Under the pieces are notes generated by a model. That model was not told the origin of the DNA and ran no database searches. It saw nothing but the letters and a program-made list of their open reading frames with translations. The translations under genes were made by a program, and so were the position numbers. Below are positions 1 through 5,054 of a stretch of DNA of 5,054 bases, one piece after another. The DNA is taken from assembly GCA_019752915.1 (NCBI GenBank), contig JAIELO010000252.1, positions 1 through 5,054 of the forward strand, written 5' to 3'. The stretch comes from Burkholderiaceae bacterium (GTDB lineage Bacteria; Pseudomonadota; Gammaproteobacteria; Burkholderiales; Burkholderiaceae_D). Within the stretch, counting starts at the first letter, position 1. Each line of letters opens with the position of its first letter.

Positions 1-832
1 GGCCACCATCTGCGCCCGCTTCGGGCTGGAGTGCGTGGTCTACATGGGCAGCGAAGACGTCAAGCGTCAGGCGCAGAACGTGTACCGCATGAAACTGCTG
101 GGCGCTACCGTGGTGCCGGTGGAATCCGGTTCCAAAACCCTCAAGGATGCGCTCAACGAAGCCATGCGCGACTGGGTGACCAATATCGAAAACACCTTCT
201 ACATCATCGGCACCGTGGCCGGCCCGCATCCTTACCCGATGCTGGTGCGCGACTTCCAGTCCGTGATCGGTGAAGAGTGTCTGCTGCAGATGCCGGAAAT
301 GACGGGACGCCAGCCTGATTATGTGGTGGCCTGTATCGGTGGCGGTTCCAACGCGATGGGGATTTTCTATCCGTATATCGATCAGAAGCAGGTGCGTCTG
401 ATCGGTGTGGAAGCGGCTGGCGAAGGGCTGGACGGTCACAAGCACTCGGCCTCGCTGAACAAAGGCTATCCGGGTGTGTTGCATGGCAATCGCACCTATC
501 TGCTGCAGGATGAAAACGGCCAGATTATCGAAACCCATTCCGTCTCGGCCGGTCTGGATTATCCGGGTGTCGGTCCGGAACACGCGTTCCTGAAAGATAT
601 CGGACGCGCCGAATACGTGTCCATCACGGACGAAGAAGCGCTGGCAGCGTTCCATGATTGCTGCCATATCGAGGGCATCATTCCGGCACTGGAGTCGGCG
701 CACGCGCTGGCCTACGCCTTCAAGCTGGCAGCCACACTGCCGGCTGATCAGATGATTCTGGCTAACCTGTCGGGCCGCGGCGACAAGGACATGCATACGG
801 TGGCTGAACGTATGGGTTTGAATTTTAATTAA
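1..832 (+). CDS. trpB: Tryptophan synthase beta subunit, 5'-truncated by the window edge
   Basis: The frame is open from base 2 to the TAA at 830-832 and gives 276 residues. The family is about 400 residues long, so roughly the first 120 are missing, including the PLP-binding lysine (Lys87 in Salmonella), which cannot be checked here. TrpB is a PLP enzyme that condenses indole, channelled from TrpA, with L-serine to give L-tryptophan in the cytoplasm. Visible family marks are [13 protein letters not shown] (the segment containing the conserved COMM-domain lysine), [10 protein letters not shown], the PLP phosphate-binding loop GGGSNA (residues 113-118 of the fragment, bases 338-355), [11 protein letters not shown] with the conserved Asp (Salmonella Asp305), [12 protein letters not shown], and NLSGRGDKD, whose Ser contacts the pyridine nitrogen. 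All recognisable positions look intact. The stop codon overlaps the trpA ribosome binding site, so the two genes are almost certainly cotranscribed and translationally coupled. The identification is secure. Confidence 0.98.
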   Translation, partial: ATICARFGLECVVYMGSEDVKRQAQNVYRMKLLGATVVPVESGSKTLKDALNEAMRDWVTNIENTFYIIGTVAGPHPYPMLVRDFQSVIGEECLLQMPEMTGRQPDYVVACIGGGSNAMGIFYPYIDQKQVRLIGVEAAGEGLDGHKHSASLNKGYPGVLHGNRTYLLQDENGQIIETHSVSAGLDYPGVGPEHAFLKDIGRAEYVSITDEEALAAFHDCCHIEGIIPALESAHALAYAFKLAATLPADQMILANLSGRGDKDMHTVAERMGLNFN

Positions 833-836
833 GGAG
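831..836 (+). promoter_or_regulatory. Shine-Dalgarno site of trpA overlapping the trpB stop
   Basis: AAGGAG sits 5 bases before the trpA ATG, and its two leading A bases are the last two bases of the trpB TAA (830-832). This fixes the trpA start at 842. It is the typical arrangement for translational coupling, which suits subunits needed in equal amounts. Confidence 0.9.
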
Positions 837-841
837 CCAGC

Positions 842-1639
842 ATGTCCCAGATCGCAACAACCTTTGCCCGTCTTAAAGAGCAGAACAAGACCGCGCTGAT
901 TACCTTCATTACCGCTGGTGATCCAGCGCCGGCCCTGACCGTGCCGCTGATGCATGCCATGGTGGCCGGTGGTGCCGACATTCTGGAACTCGGTGTACCG
1001 TTTTCCGACCCGATGGCCGAAGGCCCGGTGATCCAGCGCGCCTGTGAACGGGCGCTGGCGCAGGGCGTTGGCATACTCGACGTGTTTGCCATGGTGGCGG
1101 AGTTCCGCAAGACCAACTTGCACACCCCGGTGGTGCTGATGGGCTACGCCAATCCGATCGAACGCATCGGTGCGGCACGCTTCATCGCCGAATCGCAGGC
1201 GGCCGGTGCCGATGGCGCCATCGTGGTCGATTATCCGCCGGAAGAGTGCGAAGAGTTTTCGGCGTCCATGCGGGCTGCCGGGCTGGATCTGATCTTCCTG
1301 CTGGCGCCAACCTCGACCGAAGCGCGGATTGCGCAAGTGGCCAAAGTCGGTGGCGGTTTCAGCTACTACGTCTCGCTGAAGGGCGTGACGGGCGCAGGCA
1401 ATATCGATACGGTGCAAGTTGCCGAGCGACTGAAGGCGATCCGCCAGCACGTGGCGCTGCCGATCGGGGTCGGTTTCGGCATCCGTGACGGTGCGACGGC
1501 GCGCGCCGTGGCCGAAGTGGCCGATGCGGTGGTGATCGGTAGCCGTATCATTCAGGAAATCGAAAACGTCGGTGCCGAGCATGCGGTGGCGGCCGTCACC
1601 AGTTTCGTGGCCGGTATCCGTAGCGCACTCGACGCCTAA
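842..1639 (+). CDS. trpA: Tryptophan synthase alpha subunit
   Basis: The protein has 265 residues, a normal family length. It is a TIM barrel that cleaves indole-3-glycerol phosphate to indole and glyceraldehyde 3-phosphate and passes indole to TrpB through the intersubunit tunnel. Seen directly: FITAGDP near residues 22-28; the family signature [14 protein letters not shown] (residues 49-62), with the catalytic Glu49 (bases 986-988); [11 protein letters not shown], containing the loop that closes over the substrate; and the phosphate-binding segments VGFGIRD and IGSRII near the C-terminus. The second catalytic acid, Asp60 in E. coli and Salmonella, is Glu here (codon GAA at 1019-1021) in exactly the same residue number. 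The PROSITE signature, as I recall it, allows D or E at this position, so the enzyme is probably active. The start is set by AAGGAG 5 bases upstream. The gene follows trpB by 9 bases and ends the trp cluster; the next gene is 368 bases away. Confidence 0.98.
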   Translation: MSQIATTFARLKEQNKTALITFITAGDPAPALTVPLMHAMVAGGADILELGVPFSDPMAEGPVIQRACERALAQGVGILDVFAMVAEFRKTNLHTPVVLMGYANPIERIGAARFIAESQAAGADGAIVVDYPPEECEEFSASMRAAGLDLIFLLAPTSTEARIAQVAKVGGGFSYYVSLKGVTGAGNIDTVQVAERLKAIRQHVALPIGVGFGIRDGATARAVAEVADAVVIGSRIIQEIENVGAEHAVAAVTSFVAGIRSALDA

Positions 1640-1648
1640 AACCCTGCG

Positions 1649-1665
1649 GCACGCGTTTGGCGTGC
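1649..1665 (+). terminator. Small hairpin just after trpA, possible weak terminator
   Basis: GCACGC (1649-1654) pairs with GCGTGC (1660-1665) around the loop GTTTG, starting 9 bases after the trpA stop. No T-run follows (ATCAAATTCT), so if it ends transcription it does so weakly or with help. It may only protect the mRNA 3' end. Its upstream flank CTGCGGC (1644-1650) recurs at 1674-1680 as the start of the larger palindrome. Confidence 0.3.
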
Positions 1666-1673
1666 ATCAAATT

Positions 1674-1730
1674 CTGCGGCTCACCTTGCTCCATAGTGCA
1701 CGACTGACTATGGTGAAAGGTGAGCCGCAG
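1674..1730. repeat. 57-base palindrome (24-base arms, 9-base loop)
   Basis: The left arm 1674-1697 (starting CTGCGGCTCACC) and right arm 1707-1730 (ending GGTGAGCCGCAG) are reverse complements at 22 of 24 positions. The two mismatches are 1688/1716 and 1690/1714. The loop is 1698-1706. The sequence after the right arm, TGCATTTCGT, has only a three-T run, so it is not a textbook Rho-independent terminator, though it could still stop or process trpA mRNA. Its length and near-perfect pairing also fit a REP-like or other dispersed palindromic repeat. Which of these applies cannot be told from one copy. Confidence 0.75.
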
Positions 1731-1948
1731 TGCATTTCGTCGTTGCCTTCCGCAATACTGAATTGCCTGAACGGCAACTGTGTGAAGGGATTAGCCCATG
1801 AATGATAGCCAATAGCGCGCATTCGGGCAGTCAATGCCGCTGGAATTAACGGATCTCCGCACTGGCTAAGGTCGCCCGGCTGTAGGGGGTTTACTCTAAA
1901 ACAGGGATAAAAACATGACGAAATCGAAAAATTAATGTAGCGCAACGT

Positions 1949-1977
1949 TCGACAGAGGGGCAAGAAACGGCTACACT
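1949..1977 (+). promoter_or_regulatory. Sigma70-type promoter of accD
   Basis: TCGACA (1949-1954, 5 of 6 to TTGACA) and TACACT (1972-1977, 4 of 6 to TATAAT) are separated by exactly 17 bases. Transcription would start near 1984 and leave a leader of about 24 bases before accD. An A-rich segment, AAAAATTAAT (1927-1936), lies where a distal UP element would be. The placement after a long gap and just before a strong ribosome binding site supports it. It is a prediction from sequence only. Confidence 0.6.
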
Positions 1978-1996
1978 TCTGCCACAAGTTAGCTGT

Positions 1997-2002
1997 AAGG
2001 AG
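1997..2002 (+). promoter_or_regulatory. Shine-Dalgarno site of accD
   Basis: AAGGAG lies 5 bases before the ATG at 2008, a near-ideal site that fixes the accD start. Confidence 0.9.
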
Positions 2003-2007
2003 AATTT

Positions 2008-2880
2008 ATGAGTTGGTTGGAAAAACTGCTGCCCCCACGAATCCAGCGTTCTGACGCTGCCGCACGCAAGACCATGCCCGAAGGCCTGTGGGTGAAATGC
2101 CCGTCCTGCGAAGCCGTGCTGTACCGTACCGATCTGGAATCGAATCTGCATGTTTGCCCGAAATGCGACCATCACATGCGTATCCGCGCCCGCGAGCGTC
2201 TGGACAGCCTGTTCGACGCCGGTGGCCGTTACGAGATCGGCATGGACACGCTGCCGGTCGATACCCTGAAATTCAAAGATAGCAAAAAATACCCTGACCG
2301 CCTCAAGCAGGCCATGGAAGCGACCGGTGAAACCGACGCCATGATCGTCATGGGCGGCTCGATTATGAGTCTGCCAGTGGTGGTGGCGTGCTTCGAGTTC
2401 GAATTCATGGGCGGCTCGATGGGCTCGGTCGTGGGCGAACGCTTCGTGCGCGGCGCGCAAGTCGCACTGGAACAGAAAGTGCCGTTCGTCTGCATTACCG
2501 CCACCGGTGGTGCGCGGATGCAGGAAGGTCTGCTGTCGCTGATGCAGATGGCAAAAACCACCGCCATGCTGACCAAGCTGTCGGAAAAGAAACTGCCATT
2601 CATCAGCGTGCTGACTGACCCGACCATGGGCGGTGTATCGGCCTCGTTCGCCTTCATGGGCGACGTGGTGATTGCCGAACCGAAGGCGCTGATCGGCTTC
2701 GCCGGCCCGCGCGTGATCGAAAACACGGTACGCGAAAAACTGCCGGAAGGCTTCCAGCGTTCCGAGTTCCTCGTCACCAAGGGTGCGGTGGACATGATCG
2801 TTGACCGTCGCAAGATGCGCGAAGAAATCGCCCGTCTGCTGGCCCTGCTGCAGAATCAGGCAGCGGAAGTACTGGCTTAA
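2008..2880 (+). CDS. accD: Acetyl-CoA carboxylase carboxyltransferase subunit beta
   Basis: The protein has 290 residues. With AccA it forms the carboxyltransferase that moves the carboxyl group from carboxybiotin on AccB to acetyl-CoA, giving malonyl-CoA for fatty acid synthesis in the cytoplasm. The N-terminal zinc ribbon is clear: Cys31 and Cys34 (CPSC) with Cys50 and Cys53 (CPKC), followed by DHHM. The crotonase-like carboxyltransferase domain follows, with [18 protein letters not shown] (129-146), GGARMQEG (167-174), [18 protein letters not shown] (202-219) and [25 protein letters not shown] (222-246). The start MSWLEKLL resembles the MSWIERI of E. coli AccD. It is slightly shorter than E. 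coli AccD (304) because it lacks the variable C-terminal tail. In E. coli the zinc domain also binds acc mRNA; whether that holds here is unknown. It has its own promoter and ribosome binding site. The last coding bases and stop form the first unit of a 13-base tandem repeat. Confidence 0.98.
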   Translation: MSWLEKLLPPRIQRSDAAARKTMPEGLWVKCPSCEAVLYRTDLESNLHVCPKCDHHMRIRARERLDSLFDAGGRYEIGMDTLPVDTLKFKDSKKYPDRLKQAMEATGETDAMIVMGGSIMSLPVVVACFEFEFMGGSMGSVVGERFVRGAQVALEQKVPFVCITATGGARMQEGLLSLMQMAKTTAMLTKLSEKKLPFISVLTDPTMGGVSASFAFMGDVVIAEPKALIGFAGPRVIENTVREKLPEGFQRSEFLVTKGAVDMIVDRRKMREEIARLLALLQNQAAEVLA

Positions 2881-2947
2881 TTCACTGGCTTAATTCACTG
2901 GCTTAACGTCACGGTTTAATTTGCTGGCTTAAAATTCGCTGGCTTTG
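2868..2947 (+). repeat. Degenerate 13-base tandem repeat over the accD stop codon
   Basis: Five 13-base units, 2868-2880, 2881-2893, 2894-2906, 2907-2919 and 2920-2932, share the consensus TTCACTGGCTTAA. A sixth, degenerate and 2 bases longer, is at 2933-2947 (AATTCGCTGGCTTTG). Units 2 and 3 are identical; unit 4 is the most diverged within the regular array. The first unit contains the end of accD (codons for Val-Leu-Ala and TAA). TAA occurs at 2878, 2891, 2904, 2917 and 2930. Since 13 is not a multiple of 3, these fall in all three frames. Replication slippage from the accD terminus is the simplest origin. Confidence 0.9.
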
Positions 2948-2976
2948 CCACGCAGCGGCGCGCAATCGGCTATCAT
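2945..2976 (+). promoter_or_regulatory. Possible promoter upstream of folC
   Basis: TATCAT (2971-2976) matches the -10 consensus at 5 of 6 positions, and TTGCCA (2945-2950) matches -35 at 5 of 6. The 20-base spacing is longer than the usual 16-18, so activity is doubtful. A start near 2983 would give a leader of about 30 bases. The -10 hexamer falls in the loop of the inverted repeat 2954-2993. Confidence 0.35.
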
Positions 2977-2995
2977 CCGGCCTGCGCGCCGTTTT
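2954..2995 (+). terminator. Inverted repeat with T-run, candidate accD terminator
   Basis: GGCGCGCA (2957-2964) pairs perfectly with TGCGCGCC (2983-2990). The stem extends outward through C2956-G2991, G2955-T2992 (wobble) and A2954-T2993 to 11 pairs. Inside, GGC (2968-2970) can pair with GCC (2980-2982). TTTT (2992-2995) follows the right arm, overlapping the outer pairs. The GC-rich stem plus short T-run fits a Rho-independent terminator, but the loop is large and the T-run short. It could instead be an operator, because it encloses the -10-like hexamer. Confidence 0.45.
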
Positions 2996-3013
2996 CCATT
3001 TCGAGTCACCATC

Positions 3014-4312
3014 ATGTCTACTTCCCCAACTACTCCCAGCAACCTGTCCGACTGGCTTGCACTGCTTGAAGCACGCCATGCCGAAACCGTCATCAACATG
3101 GGGCTGGACCGTGTTCTGGCCGTCAAGCAACGTTTGCAACTGGCTTTCAGTTGCCCGGTGATCATGGTGGCCGGCACCAATGGCAAAGGCTCGACCTGCG
3201 CCATGCTGGAATCGGTGCTGCTGCGTGCTGGCTACAAAGTCGGTCTGTACATCAAGCCGCACTTCCTCGACTTTAACGAGCGGGCCCGCGTCAACGGCGA
3301 GCTGGCCAGTGATGCCGCGCTAGTGGCGGCCTTCGATGCCGTGGAAGCGGTGCGTGGCGACACGCCGCTGACCTATTTCGAATTCACCACGCTGGCCATC
3401 ATGCAGTTGCTCGCTGGCGCCGGGATGGATGTGGTGATTCTGGAAGTGGGGCTGGGCGGGCGACTCGATGCCGTCAACATCGTCGATGCCGACGTCGCCA
3501 TTGTCACCAGCGTGGACATTGATCACACCGATTATCTGGGTGACACCCGTGAAGCGATCGGTTTCGAAAAGGCCGGCATCTTCCGCGCCGGCAAGACCGC
3601 GATCTGCTCCGACCCGGTGCCGCCGCAAGCGCTGATCGACCATGCACAGGCAATCGGTGCCGATCTGTGGCTGATGGGGCGCGACTTCAATTATTCGGGC
3701 GACAAGCAGCAATGGAATTACGGCGGACGCAGCCAGCGCCGCAATTCGCTGGCCTATCCTAGCCTGCGTGGTGCCAACCAGATCCTGAACGCCTGCGCGG
3801 CGTTGGCGGCACTCGAAGCACTACGGCTGGAACTGCCGGTGGGTGCACAGGAAGTGCGTACCGGGCTGGTGACGGTGGAATTGCCGGGCCGCTTCCAGGT
3901 TCTGCCGGGGCGCCCTAGTGTGATTCTCGACGTGGCGCACAATCCCCACGCAGCGGCCGCACTCAACCAGAACCTCGGCAATATGGGCTACCACCCGTAC
4001 ACCTACGCAGTATTCGGTTCCATGCACGACAAGGATATCGATGGCGTGATCGCCGCCATGTCCGAACATGTCGATCACTGGTGCCTGGCCACGCTGCCTT
4101 CGCCACGCTCTGCCACGGCGGCCGAACTGGCCGCCAAAGTGCAGGCGGTGCAGCCGGAACGCGAGGAACGCACCATCCAGAGCTTCGATGATCCGGCCTC
4201 GGCGTACGCAAATGCCATCAGCCGGGCCGGGGAGAATGATAGAATTGTGGTCTTTGGATCTTTCCTCACTGTCGCCGGTGTCATGGCGGCGCGAAAATCC
4301 GCTTTACACTGA
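3014..4312 (+). CDS. folC: Bifunctional dihydrofolate synthase / folylpolyglutamate synthase
   Basis: The protein has 432 residues, near the family's usual length. It is a Mur-ligase-like cytoplasmic enzyme that uses ATP to add L-glutamate to dihydropteroate (making dihydrofolate) and then to extend the folate polyglutamate tail. Seen: P-loop GTNGKGS (54-60), LTYFEF (119-124, pterin-binding region), LEVGLGGRLDAVN (143-155) with the Mg-ligand Glu144, TSVDIDHTDYLG (165-176) with His171, FEKAGIFR (184-191) with Lys186 (the carbamylated lysine), LPGRFQ with ATP-site Arg293, and DVAHNPH (306-312). The segment normally reading S-P-H reads IKPH (80-83), so Lys81 stands where E. coli has Mg-ligand Ser83. 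I chose ATG 3014 because homology starts soon after it (LSDWLALLEARH). The ribosome binding site is weak (only GAG at 3003-3005). An in-frame TTG at 2945 would add an unlikely Arg-rich 23 residues. It follows accD and precedes a dedD-like gene, the conserved order. Confidence 0.96.
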   Translation: MSTSPTTPSNLSDWLALLEARHAETVINMGLDRVLAVKQRLQLAFSCPVIMVAGTNGKGSTCAMLESVLLRAGYKVGLYIKPHFLDFNERARVNGELASDAALVAAFDAVEAVRGDTPLTYFEFTTLAIMQLLAGAGMDVVILEVGLGGRLDAVNIVDADVAIVTSVDIDHTDYLGDTREAIGFEKAGIFRAGKTAICSDPVPPQALIDHAQAIGADLWLMGRDFNYSGDKQQWNYGGRSQRRNSLAYPSLRGANQILNACAALAALEALRLELPVGAQEVRTGLVTVELPGRFQVLPGRPSVILDVAHNPHAAAALNQNLGNMGYHPYTYAVFGSMHDKDIDGVIAAMSEHVDHWCLATLPSPRSATAAELAAKVQAVQPEREERTIQSFDDPASAYANAISRAGENDRIVVFGSFLTVAGVMAARKSALH

Positions 4313-4333
4313 ACGCACAGGACTGAAACACGC

Positions 4334-5054
4334 ATGGGCTTGTTCTCGAAACTCGGTAAAAACAAGCAAGATACTGCTGGTCAGGATAGCGGCTATTACA
4401 GCAGCGCCGACGAGCAGACGATGAGCGAACGCGCCCGCTCCAAGCGCGCCTCCTCGGCCAATGGCAAGGGGCGTGGCCGCGACGCCGATGATTCGATGTT
4501 GCCGGAAAAGAAGCGTGCGCGGCGCCGCCTGGTGGGCGCAATTGCGCTGGCGCTGGGGGTGGCGATCGGCTTGCCGATGGTGCTCGACTCAGAGCCCAAG
4601 CCACTGGCGTCCGATATCGATATCAAAATTCCTCCGAAAGACCGTGCCGGTGATGCCGGCGTGAGCGTTGGCGCGGTAGCACCGGCGGCAGCACTCGATG
4701 CCCGAGAAGAACTGGTGGATGCCGGAAAAGGCGCGACCACGCCGTTGTCGCTGAAGGCTGCGGCGACGATTACCGCGCCGGCAGCGGTGAATCTGGCAGC
4801 GACGCCGGCCGGTGTGGCGCCGGTACGGGCCGACAGTGCGCTGGCCGAGCCGGAGTTGCGTTCGGATTCGCGGGCCCGTTCGGAAGCCATCGTGCGCGCC
4901 CGGCAGGAGCGCGAGGCCCGTGCCGAAGCGCAGGCCCGTCAGGATGCCGATTACAAACTGGAAGTGGAACGCAAGACTGCCGAAGTGAAGGCCGCTGCCG
5001 AAGCCAAGGCCCGCGCTGCGGCCGCCAAGCAGGCGGGCGAAAATGCCAAGCCTG
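4334..5054 (+). CDS. dedD: DedD-like SPOR-family cell-division protein, N-terminal part (runs off window)
   Basis: The frame is open for 240 codons and continues past the window end. Residues 1-65 are hydrophilic and basic, ending in KKRARRR just before one membrane helix (about 66-84, LVGAIALALGVAIGLPMVL). Then comes LDSEPKPLASDIDIKIP, a sequence I recognise as typical of DedD/SPOR proteins of betaproteobacteria. Residues about 105-170 are Ala/Pro/Val-rich linker. About 176-236 is rich in Ala, Arg, Glu and Lys and probably forms a long helix or coiled stalk. The positive-inside rule puts the N-terminus in the cytoplasm and the rest in the periplasm. The C-terminal SPOR domain, which would bind denuded septal peptidoglycan, lies outside the window, so it is inferred. 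The position after folC (21-base gap) matches E. coli accD-folC-dedD and suggests cotranscription. The ribosome binding site is modest: AGGA at 4319-4322, 11 bases before ATG. The start is not certain: ATG at 4421 (residue 30) is possible, though with no better ribosome binding site. Confidence 0.82.
   Translation, partial: MGLFSKLGKNKQDTAGQDSGYYSSADEQTMSERARSKRASSANGKGRGRDADDSMLPEKKRARRRLVGAIALALGVAIGLPMVLDSEPKPLASDIDIKIPPKDRAGDAGVSVGAVAPAAALDAREELVDAGKGATTPLSLKAAATITAPAAVNLAATPAGVAPVRADSALAEPELRSDSRARSEAIVRARQEREARAEAQARQDADYKLEVERKTAEVKAAAEAKARAAAAKQAGENAKP

Larger units (their letters stand above)
1640..2007. other. Intergenic spacer between trpA and accD
   Basis: This 368-base gap has no convincing gene. 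It holds, in order, a small GC-rich hairpin, a 57-base palindrome, a middle part (about 1731-1890) in which I see only a weak 5-bp stem (TTGCC 1763-1767 with GGCAA 1773-1777), an A-rich segment (about 1891-1937), and the accD promoter and ribosome binding site. Positions 1731-2007 are about 48% G+C by hand count, clearly lower than the flanking genes. It separates the trp genes transcriptionally from accD. Confidence 0.8.

Noticed and set aside
35..37. GTG as the trpB start
   Set aside because: The frame is open to the window edge and the residues before it ([11 protein letters not shown]) are good TrpB sequence, so the gene begins outside the window.
1644..1730. Trp-type attenuator or riboswitch made from the CTGCGGC copies and palindrome
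   Set aside because: It lies downstream of trpA and upstream of the accD promoter, has no Trp-codon leader, and no antiterminator structure I can draw convincingly.
1915..1935. Six-codon frame ATG...TAA (MTKSKN) with AGGG 8 bases upstream, a possible leader peptide
   Set aside because: It is too short, lies upstream of the predicted accD start site, and has no regulatory codon run or attenuator hairpins tied to it.
1667..1987. Minus-strand open frame of 106 codons filling the trpA-accD gap
   Set aside because: It begins at a TTG with no ribosome binding site, runs through the palindrome and the accD promoter, and shows no family I recognise. A chance open frame in a spacer is more likely.
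2229..2813. Long minus-strand open frame inside accD (194 codons), and a similar one at 1891-2460
   Set aside because: Both are antisense shadows of accD in GC-rich coding sequence, with low-complexity translations and no ribosome binding site.
2945..3013. Upstream in-frame TTG start for folC
   Set aside because: The added residues come from the terminator-like inverted repeat and its flanks, with no ribosome binding site, and do not resemble FolC N-termini. ATG 3014 fits better.
4396..4890. Minus-strand Ala/Ser/Arg-rich open frame of 164 codons opposite the dedD-like gene
   Set aside because: The + strand frame carries a basic stretch, a membrane helix and the recognisable LDSEPKPL motif. 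The minus frame is compositional.

Overview
The window is a stretch of ordinary bacterial housekeeping chromosome. All genes lie on the + strand in the order trpB (3' part), trpA, accD, folC, dedD-like SPOR-family gene (5' part). The combination trpB-trpA-accD-folC-dedD, the protein sequences (for example the TrpA segments DYPPEE and [11 protein letters not shown]) and the moderately high G+C of the genes suggest a betaproteobacterium. Neisseriales/Chromobacteriaceae is my best guess from sequence style; no search was possible.

Region by region: 1-832 is the C-terminal two thirds of tryptophan synthase beta. It is tightly coupled to trpA (842-1639), whose Shine-Dalgarno sequence overlaps the trpB stop codon. 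A 368-base gap (1640-2007) follows. It holds a small hairpin just after trpA, a near-perfect 57-base palindrome, a stretch with no recognisable content, and a good sigma70-type promoter with an A-rich upstream segment just before accD. accD (2008-2880) encodes the zinc-finger beta subunit of acetyl-CoA carboxylase carboxyltransferase. Its stop codon lies in the first unit of a degenerate 13-base tandem repeat that runs about 65 bases into the spacer. Next come an inverted repeat followed by a T-run (candidate accD terminator) and a -10-like hexamer in the loop of that inverted repeat (candidate folC promoter). folC (3014-4312) encodes dihydrofolate/folylpolyglutamate synthase. 21 bases later an open frame runs off the window end (4334-5054). 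It encodes a basic cytoplasmic N-terminus, one transmembrane helix and an Ala/Glu/Arg-rich periplasmic stalk, as in DedD-type cell-division proteins.

How the genes work together: TrpA and TrpB form the alpha2beta2 complex that makes the last step of tryptophan synthesis. AccD with AccA (not in the window) transfers carboxyl from biotin to acetyl-CoA to start fatty acid synthesis. FolC adds glutamate to dihydropteroate and folates. The DedD-like protein would act at the septum. accD-folC-dedD is a long-conserved neighbourhood (also in E. coli), not an obvious single pathway.

I see no undescribed multi-gene system here. The most notable points are two active-site substitutions (Glu for the catalytic Asp60 in TrpA; Lys for the Mg-ligand Ser83 equivalent in FolC), the 13-base repeat that places TAA stops in all three frames after accD, and the long palindrome in the trpA-accD gap.
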